Positions 1-5,981 of a stretch of DNA of 7,033 nt are shown piece after piece. Every line of letters starts with the position of its first letter. Within the stretch, counting starts at the first letter, position 1. Under the pieces are notes generated by a model, which made no database searches, was not told the origin of the DNA, and worked only from the letters and a program-made list of their open reading frames with translations. Source of the DNA: Prolixibacteraceae bacterium (lineage in GTDB: Bacteria > Bacteroidota > Bacteroidia > Bacteroidales > Prolixibacteraceae); the NCBI GenBank assembly GCA_027858145.1, contig JAQIDF010000502.1:1-7033 (forward strand), given 5' to 3'. Position numbers and translations under genes: made by a program.

Positions 1-856
1 TTAGCAACATTTCATTTGATAATTCGTCATTTATGGATGATGATTCAGCTGCAATAAGTTCATATCGGCCAATAATACCAACGATTTCTCCTTCTTTTAT
101 GTGTGGGAATTTACTCATGCAAATCCACATTTTTGAACCCGTTTTGAGGTCAATTTCTTTTTTAAAATTTTCAAACCCCTCTCCCGTTTTAACAATCTGA
201 TAATCAAAGGCAGAAAAATCCAAAGCAGCTTTCTCGTCAAACAAATCAGAATCGGTTTTTCCGATAATCTCGTTAGGATCACTTAATCCAAAATCAGCAG
301 CAAACGTTCGATTGCATCCAATATATTTTCCATTATTGTTCTTCCAGAAAACACGCTGTGAAATACTATCCAGCAATTGTTCAATTTCACTTACCGAGGC
401 ATGTATAAGTTTACGTGGGAATGAAGTTTCGGTATGTCCAAATAATAGCTTTCTACTTTGATTTAATACTGCATGTAAGTCAATATTATTAAATGTTTTG
501 GACAAGTAAAAATCGACTAAATTTTTTAAATTGTCATCGTACACAATATCATCATCTTCATTATAAACAAAAAGAATAATATTGCTCGTTGATAATTGTT
601 TTAAAAACTTAATGTGGTGTTTAAGAACCACAATATCAACAATATAAATAATATCCCGTCGAATAGTGTCACTTCCTGAAAAATAAAGGTCGGCAGAAGT
701 TTGTTTAATATCAGCACGATTGTTGTTTTTAATAACAATATGCCTTAACCTTTTTAAAAATTTTTCATCTTCAAAAAGTTGAATTAGTCTTAACATATGA
801 ACATCAGTTAAATTTTGGTCGCCTAAAAGTAGTAAAAGTACTTGGCTTTCTTCCAA
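1..856 (-). CDS. Receiver-like/PAS signalling protein, partial (3' end beyond the left edge)
   Basis: The minus strand is open from a stop just upstream of 856 to the window edge, giving 285 codons. Residues about 5-137 resemble a divergent response-regulator receiver: a hydrophobic first strand ending in GDQ (D13), a strand ending in YIVDI (D74, where the phosphoacceptor would lie), and YLSK with K120. Residues about 158-266 are a PAS domain, recognised from RVFWKNNNGKYIGCNRTFA, the following IIGKTDSDLF, and IIGRYE near the end. Residues after 270 look like a linker, and the output domain (kinase, cyclase or other) is not visible. I chose TTG at 854-856 because the first in-frame ATG (794-796, residue 21) would remove the first strand of the receiver fold. 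No signal peptide or membrane segment is seen, so it is probably cytoplasmic. It is transcribed divergently from the DUF456 gene. PAS is confident; the receiver call is inference. Confidence 0.82.
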   Translation of the reverse strand, partial: MEESQVLLLLLGDQNLTDVHMLRLIQLFEDEKFLKRLRHIVIKNNNRADIKQTSADLYFSGSDTIRRDIIYIVDIVVLKHHIKFLKQLSTSNIILFVYNEDDDIVYDDNLKNLVDFYLSKTFNNIDLHAVLNQSRKLLFGHTETSFPRKLIHASVSEIEQLLDSISQRVFWKNNNGKYIGCNRTFAADFGLSDPNEIIGKTDSDLFDEKAALDFSAFDYQIVKTGEGFENFKKEIDLKTGSKMWICMSKFPHIKEGEIVGIIGRYELIAAESSSINDELSNEMLL

Positions 857-871
857 AATTGTATAATTTTA
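843..871 (+). promoter_or_regulatory. Possible Bacteroidota-type promoter for the DUF456 gene
   Basis: TTG at 843-845 is followed after 18 bases by TAATTTTA at 864-871. The second element matches seven of eight positions of the Bacteroidota -7 consensus TAnnTTTG. It lies just ahead of the ATG at 882, leaving a leader of only a few bases, and it overlaps the first codons of the divergent gene. AT-rich DNA yields such matches by chance, so this is a weak call. Confidence 0.25.
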
Positions 872-881
872 TCTTTAAAAA

Positions 882-1361
882 ATGCTCGATATAATACTTA
901 TTGTTTTTGGAATACTATTTTTAGTTGTTGGATTTATAGGCTGTATTCTACCTGTTATACCCGGTCCGCCAATATCATATATTGGACTTCTTTTACTTCA
1001 ATTTACTGATAAGTACCAGTTTTCGACTGATTTTATGATTATGTGGGCAGTAATAGCCATTGGAGTTACGATACTTGATAATGTAATACCAATTTGGAGT
1101 ACAAAAAGATACGGAGGAAGTAAAAAAGCAATTTGGGGCAGTGTAATTGGCCTGCTGGTTGGTATGTTTGTATTTCCCCCATTCGGAATAATCATTGGCC
1201 CTTTTTTTGGTGCTGTCATTGGTGAAGTATTTGACGGAAAAGAAGGAATGGATGCTTTACGCTCCGGCTTTGGTGCATTCATGGGATTTTTAGGTGGTAT
1301 AATTTTGAAGTTAATTACATCAGGTCTTATCACTTTTTACTTTTTTAAAGAATTAATATAA
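882..1361 (+). CDS. DUF456 family small integral membrane protein
   Basis: This is a 159-residue hydrophobic protein of the DUF456 family, whose molecular function is unknown to me. Visible hydrophobic segments lie at about residues 3-25, 30-40, 52-72, 85-115 and 128-155. Family-like landmarks are the PVIPGPP turn after the first segment, the basic KRYGGSKKAIWG loop at about 75-86, and glycine-rich stretches with GPFFGAVIGE near 106-115. Such proteins sit in the inner membrane. The ATG at 882 is kept because it directly precedes the first membrane segment. No Shine-Dalgarno sequence is seen, only an A-rich leader, as is common in Bacteroidota. The stop is 18 bases before the GH3 gene, so the two are likely co-transcribed, although no functional link between them is evident. 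Confidence 0.85.
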   Translation: MLDIILIVFGILFLVVGFIGCILPVIPGPPISYIGLLLLQFTDKYQFSTDFMIMWAVIAIGVTILDNVIPIWSTKRYGGSKKAIWGSVIGLLVGMFVFPPFGIIIGPFFGAVIGEVFDGKEGMDALRSGFGAFMGFLGGIILKLITSGLITFYFFKELI

Positions 1362-1379
1362 TTACATAAACTAAAAACA

Positions 1380-3536
1380 ATGAAAACAAACCTGTTTCTA
1401 TTTTTATTCATTTTAACTTTGTCTTCCTGTAATATGAAAGAAGAACTACCCATTTCGAAAAATAAAGATTTTAAACCGTTTACACCTCCGGTAAGTTACG
1501 AACAAGCAAAAAAGAGGGCCGATTCAATTGTCCGGCAAATGAGCATTGATGAACGCATTGCAATGATTGGAGGCCATAATTTCTTTTTTGTACATGATGT
1601 TGAAAGTGCCAATCTGCCAAGGCTATATTTATCAGATGCCACCCAAGGCGTTCATATTCGTGAAGACCTGGACAATCAGCTGGAAAAATCTGTAGCTATG
1701 CCCTGCCCCATTATGCTTACATCAACATGGAACCGCGAACTGGCTCATCAATATGCAAAAAGTATAGGTGAAGAGTGCCGCGCTGGCGATATAGCTGTCT
1801 TACTTGGGCCGGGAATGAATTTATACCGTATAGCGCAAAATGGACGGAACTTTGAATATTTTGGAGAAGATCCCTATTTGGCTGCACGTTTAATTGAAAA
1901 CTATGTAACCGGGGTTCAAAGTACCGGTACCATTGCTACCTTAAAACATTTTGTTGCCAATAATTCCGACTACAGACGACGTACATCAAATTCGGTTGTA
2001 TCAGAACGTGCATTACACGAGTTATACATGCCGGCATTTAAAGCAGGTACCAATGCCGGCGCTATGGCCGTTATGACTTCCTACAACCAGTTAAATGGTG
2101 AATGGTGTGGACAAAGCAAGTATGTAATTTCAAACTTGTTACGTAACGATATTGGTTTTAAGTGGTTGGTAATGTCTGACTGGTGGTCTGTTTGGGATCC
2201 TGAAAAAGCTATTAAATCAGGGTTAGACCTTGATATGCCCGGCGAAACGGTTGATGATATGCCAATGTTTGACCATTTTGGTGACTCATTTTTACGCTCG
2301 AATGCCAGGCGCTTGCTTGATAAGGGAAAAGTAGAAATCGAAGACATCAGCCGTATGGCCAGCAATATTATTGCAACAGAATTGGCTATGGAACTTGACA
2401 AACGCCCGGTAAAAGATGAAAGCTATCTTAAAAACTTTGAAAAGCATGAACAAATAGCCTTGCAAACTGCCCGTGAAGGAATTGTTCTGCTAAAAAATGA
2501 AAATAATATTCTTCCTGTTAAAGATAGTACATTAACAATTTTAGCTGTCGGCGATATAATGAAAAAGCGTATGAGTGGCGGTGGATCAGCTGATGTATTG
2601 GGTTACGACTGGATTAAAATGATTGATGCACTTCAAACTGAATATGGACAGCAAGTTAATTACATTGAAAAACCAACCAACGAAGAAATCCAAAATGCTG
2701 ATATTGTAATTTGTGCAACCGGAACATATGACAGTGAGGGTTGGGACAATTCGTTTGCATTGCCCGATGAAGAAGAGTCACGCATAAAAAACATTGTACA
2801 ACAAAATGAAAACACCATAATTGTGGTAAACTCGGGCAGTGGTATCAAAATGACCGGATGGAATGACCAGGCAGCAGCTATTTTGTATTGCTGGTATCCC
2901 GGACAAATGGGCAACAAGGCTTTGGTCGAGGTTATTTCGGGAAAAGTATGCCCTTCAGGAAAACTTCCGATTACCATTGAAAAGAAATTTGAAGATTCGC
3001 CCGGGTATCCTTACATCCCGGATGGCGAAAAATTATATACCGGTTGGGAAATTGACTCTGACATGTCGCTTCCGGTGTACGATATTGTTTACGACGAAGA
3101 GATATTTGTCGGTTACCGCTGGTATGAAGAAAAAAATATTAAACCACTATACTGGTTCGGGCACGGACTTTCATATACTACCTTTGAATATGACGATATT
3201 GAACTCTCATCGAAAAAGATTATTGGTGATGAAAAACTAATCGTAAGTTTTACAATTGAAAACACAGGTGATGTAGAAGGTGCTGAAACCACCCAGCTTT
3301 ATATTCACGACAAAGAGGCATCAGTTAGCCGGCCAAATAAAGAATTGAAAGGATTCATAAAAGTGAATCTAAAACCCAATGAAAAACGAAGGGTTGAATT
3401 GGTCGTTGATAAAAAAGATTTGTCATTTTACGATGAAAAAACCGAAGCATGGGTTGCCGAGCCGGGAGATTATTCAGTTCTTGTTGGAGCAGCCTCCGAT
3501 AAAATACGATTATCGGCTGAATTTTCGTACGAATAA
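1380..3536 (+). CDS. Glycoside hydrolase family 3 beta-glycosidase, lipoprotein
   Basis: This 718-residue protein has the full GH3 architecture and removes terminal beta-linked sugars by a retaining mechanism. Residues 1-17 are a lipoprotein signal ending in LSSC (C17), so export and lipid anchoring, in the periplasm or at the surface, are expected. The N-terminal barrel (about 45-335) shows NGRNFEYFGEDP (153-164), KHF (189-191) with N194/N195, and VMSDWW with likely nucleophile D267. The C-terminal alpha/beta domain (about 365-585) contains SEGWD, with E453 as candidate acid/base. A fibronectin-III-like domain covers about 635-706. Length and domain order are normal, so the enzyme looks intact. 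The substrate-binding aspartate lies in SDATQG (D86) rather than the commoner SDGP type. Exact specificity (glucoside, xyloside or other) cannot be read from sequence. It lies 18 bases after the DUF456 gene and 52 bases before gmd; its link to fucose synthesis is unclear. Confidence 0.93.
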   Translation: MKTNLFLFLFILTLSSCNMKEELPISKNKDFKPFTPPVSYEQAKKRADSIVRQMSIDERIAMIGGHNFFFVHDVESANLPRLYLSDATQGVHIREDLDNQLEKSVAMPCPIMLTSTWNRELAHQYAKSIGEECRAGDIAVLLGPGMNLYRIAQNGRNFEYFGEDPYLAARLIENYVTGVQSTGTIATLKHFVANNSDYRRRTSNSVVSERALHELYMPAFKAGTNAGAMAVMTSYNQLNGEWCGQSKYVISNLLRNDIGFKWLVMSDWWSVWDPEKAIKSGLDLDMPGETVDDMPMFDHFGDSFLRSNARRLLDKGKVEIEDISRMASNIIATELAMELDKRPVKDESYLKNFEKHEQIALQTAREGIVLLKNENNILPVKDSTLTILAVGDIMKKRMSGGGSADVLGYDWIKMIDALQTEYGQQVNYIEKPTNEEIQNADIVICATGTYDSEGWDNSFALPDEEESRIKNIVQQNENTIIVVNSGSGIKMTGWNDQAAAILYCWYPGQMGNKALVEVISGKVCPSGKLPITIEKKFEDSPGYPYIPDGEKLYTGWEIDSDMSLPVYDIVYDEEIFVGYRWYEEKNIKPLYWFGHGLSYTTFEYDDIELSSKKIIGDEKLIVSFTIENTGDVEGAETTQLYIHDKEASVSRPNKELKGFIKVNLKPNEKRRVELVVDKKDLSFYDEKTEAWVAEPGDYSVLVGAASDKIRLSAEFSYE

Positions 3537-3588
3537 CAAAATCAACCTATTATTTTATTCTGAACTATAAAAAACAACACACAATCTA

Positions 3589-4746
3589 ATGAGTAAAATT
3601 GCATTAATTACCGGAATAACCGGTCAGGATGGTGCCTATTTGGCTGAATTTCTTTTGAAAAAGGATTACATTGTTCATGGCATTAAACGCCGTGCATCAT
3701 TGTTTAATACCGATAGAATTGACCACTTGTACCAGGATCCACACGAAAAAGACCGAAGGCTTTTTCTGCATTACGGCGATTTAACCGATAGCATGAACTT
3801 AACCCGCATTATACAAGAGGTTCAGCCCGACGAAATTTACAACCTTGCAGCTATGAGCCACGTAAAGGTTAGTTTTGAAACGCCCGAATACACAGCCAAT
3901 GCCGATGGTGTTGGAACGCTTCGCATACTCGAAGCTGTACGGTTGCTCGGTTTGGCACAAAAGACAAGGGTATATCAGGCTTCAACGTCCGAACTTTACG
4001 GAATGGTACAGGAAGTACCCCAATCTGAGAAAACACCCTTCTACCCCCGTTCGCCTTATGCTGTAGCTAAGTTATACGGTTATTGGATGACAGTGAATTA
4101 TCGAGAAGCCTATAACATGCATGCCAGCAACGGTATTTTGTTTAATCATGAATCGCCACAACGTGGAGAAACTTTTGTTACCCGAAAAGTAACGAGGGCA
4201 CTGTCGAAAATAGCACTAGGGCTTCAGGATAAGATTTTCATGGGAAATTTATCGAGCAAACGCGACTGGGGGCATGCCAAAGACTATGTACGGGCCATGT
4301 ATTTAATCCTTCAACAGGAAAAACCCGATGATTATGTAATTGCCACGGGTATAACAACTACAATTCGTGATTTCATTAAAAAATCAGCACAGGAAATTGG
4401 TCTTGATATTAGTTTTTCAGGCGAAGGTGTCGATGAAACCGGTAAAATTGTGGCTGTTGATGAAAAAACCTTCAATACAAAAGTTGGTGAACAATTCTTG
4501 TCAAATATTCTTTTAAAGATTAAAGAAAATCAACCGGTGATTGGTGTTGATCCCCGTTATTTCAGGCCAACTGAAGTTGAGCTCCTGATTGGAGACCCTA
4601 CAAAAGCCAATGAAGTATTAGGCTGGAAGCCGGAGTTTGATCTCGATGCTCTTATTACTGACATGATGCAATCGGACATTAAATTGATCAAGAAAGAGAG
4701 TTATCTGAAAGAAGGCGGATATAAAATAATGAACTACTTCGAGTAA
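3589..4746 (+). CDS. gmd: GDP-mannose 4,6-dehydratase
   Basis: This cytoplasmic NADP(H)-dependent short-chain dehydrogenase/reductase converts GDP-D-mannose to GDP-4-keto-6-deoxy-D-mannose, the first step to GDP-L-fucose (and to GDP-rhamnose or GDP-perosamine in other systems). The Rossmann motif GITGQDG is at residues 9-15. The catalytic set T133, E135, Y157 and K161 sits in STSELYG and YAVAK, one position later than the E. coli enzyme's T132/E134/Y156/K160. The conserved NHESPQRGETFVTRKV (186-201), KRDWGHAKDYV (224-234) and DPRYFRPTEVE (321-331) are all present. At 385 residues it is full length, with the longer segment around 280-318 common in Bacteroidota. The ATG at 3589 directly precedes the first Rossmann strand. 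Its stop is 3 bases before the next gene, which implies tight co-expression, and fcl lies one gene further on, which identifies the pathway as GDP-L-fucose synthesis. Confidence 0.97.
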   Translation: MSKIALITGITGQDGAYLAEFLLKKDYIVHGIKRRASLFNTDRIDHLYQDPHEKDRRLFLHYGDLTDSMNLTRIIQEVQPDEIYNLAAMSHVKVSFETPEYTANADGVGTLRILEAVRLLGLAQKTRVYQASTSELYGMVQEVPQSEKTPFYPRSPYAVAKLYGYWMTVNYREAYNMHASNGILFNHESPQRGETFVTRKVTRALSKIALGLQDKIFMGNLSSKRDWGHAKDYVRAMYLILQQEKPDDYVIATGITTTIRDFIKKSAQEIGLDISFSGEGVDETGKIVAVDEKTFNTKVGEQFLSNILLKIKENQPVIGVDPRYFRPTEVELLIGDPTKANEVLGWKPEFDLDALITDMMQSDIKLIKKESYLKEGGYKIMNYFE

Positions 4747-4749
4747 ACT

Positions 4750-5916
4750 ATGAACAAACAACAAAACAATCGCGTATTCGTATCTGGTTGTTACGACTTA
4801 TTACATAGTGGCCATGTTGCGTTTTTTAAAGAAGCATCACAATATGGTGATTTATATGTTGGAATTGGTTCTGATGCGACAATAGCCGAGTTAAAAGGAC
4901 GACAAACCATTAATAGTGAACAGGAAAGGCTTTACATGGTTAAATCTGTTCGGTATGTTGAAGATGCATTTATAAACTCGGGAAATGGAATTATTGACTT
5001 TGAAAATGAGATTAAACAACTTGCACCTGCCTATTTCATTGTTAACGAAGATGGCTATTCGCCTGCAAAAGAAGAGATATGCAATCAACTGGGCATAAAA
5101 CTTAAGGTGCTTGAGCGCATACCCGATGCCGGCCTGCCACCACGCTCCACAACATCGATACGGGCTTCAGACAATTGCACACTGCCCTATCGTATCGATT
5201 TGGCCGGCACCTGGATTGACCAACCCTACGTATCGAAATATCATCCGGGTTGGGCTGTCACATTGTCGCTTGAACCAATTGTAGAATACAACGAACGTTG
5301 CGGAATGAGCACTTCGACACGGAATGCTGCCAAAAAAATATGGCCGTATTATCTTCCGATTGAGAAACCAGAGAAACTGGCCGAAATGCTTTTCAAGTTT
5401 GAAAACGACCCCGGTGCTAAGATTATATCAGGAGCCCAGGATGCGATTGGTATTTGCATGCCCGGTCTGGTTCGCCATTATTACGACAATGCATACTGGC
5501 CAAAAAAATTTGAATCATGTCATGACGAATCGGTTCTGAAATGGCTCGAAAACCACATTTATATGGTTATGTTATGGCCACGCCCAAAAGATCTCGATTT
5601 ACTGACAAATACATCAATCAATACCGAAAACGTAAAAGATCTATCGGATGCCTCAGAAAAAGCGTGGGATGCCATTATGGAAAAAGATATCCATGCTTTT
5701 GCTAGAGCGTTTCTATCATCCTTCAAAGCACAAACCACCATGTTTCCCAATATGCTGGATGATGAAATACGAAAAGTGATTGAGCGCTATAAAAATGAAG
5801 CTTTAGCATGGAAGTTAGCTGGGGCCGGTGGTGGAGGTTACCTTATACTCATTTCCGAAAAACCGGTGAAAGATGCCATGCGCATAAAAATCCGCCGCAA
5901 AGAAGTTGGGATTTAA
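4750..5916 (+). CDS. Fused HxGH nucleotidylyltransferase / GHMP-kinase-like protein
   Basis: This 388-residue protein has two domains. Residues about 7-139 are a cytidylyltransferase-like domain of the type in TagD and the C-terminal half of HldE: GCYDLLHSGH with H19/H22, GSDATIAELKG (40-50), and RSTTSIR (132-138) in place of the usual ISTT motif. Residues about 140-388 resemble a GHMP sugar kinase of the HddA/fucokinase branch: LPYRIDLAGTWIDQP (145-159) as motif 1, SGAQDAIG (227-234), and LAGAGGGGYLI (356-366) as motif 3. The ATP-loop motif 2 is degenerate; GMSTST (185-190) is the best candidate. It lies only about 27 residues after motif 1, where HddA-type kinases have roughly 80, so this domain is short. 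By analogy it would phosphorylate a sugar and transfer a nucleotide to it, but substrate and nucleotide are unknown and the kinase half could be inactive. Its place 3 bases after gmd and before fcl suggests a role in making or salvaging an activated deoxysugar. Confidence 0.8.
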   Translation: MNKQQNNRVFVSGCYDLLHSGHVAFFKEASQYGDLYVGIGSDATIAELKGRQTINSEQERLYMVKSVRYVEDAFINSGNGIIDFENEIKQLAPAYFIVNEDGYSPAKEEICNQLGIKLKVLERIPDAGLPPRSTTSIRASDNCTLPYRIDLAGTWIDQPYVSKYHPGWAVTLSLEPIVEYNERCGMSTSTRNAAKKIWPYYLPIEKPEKLAEMLFKFENDPGAKIISGAQDAIGICMPGLVRHYYDNAYWPKKFESCHDESVLKWLENHIYMVMLWPRPKDLDLLTNTSINTENVKDLSDASEKAWDAIMEKDIHAFARAFLSSFKAQTTMFPNMLDDEIRKVIERYKNEALAWKLAGAGGGGYLILISEKPVKDAMRIKIRRKEVGI

Positions 5917-5981
5917 CAGACATCTAAGAATCAGGTTTAATAAGGATGAAATGAAAACAGGAAAAGAAATAAACAAACAAC

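Noticed and set aside
998..1333. Minus-strand open frame of 111 codons
   Set aside because: It is antisense to the DUF456 gene, with no domain or start-site support.
1924..1933. Palindrome GTACCGGTAC as an operator-like site
   Set aside because: It lies inside conserved GH3 coding sequence (STGT codons), so coding constraint and chance explain it.
2081..2977. Two minus-strand open frames of 106 and 105 codons
   Set aside because: Both are antisense to the conserved GH3 barrel and C-terminal domain and have low-complexity translations.
2863..3570. Plus-strand open frames in another frame inside and past the 3' end of the GH3 gene
   Set aside because: They overlap the GH3 frame, which encodes recognisable fibronectin-III-like sequence to its stop, and their translations match nothing I know.
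3609..3623. ACCGG...ACCGG repeat at the start of gmd
   Set aside because: It arises from the repeated Thr-Gly codons of the Rossmann motif GITG.
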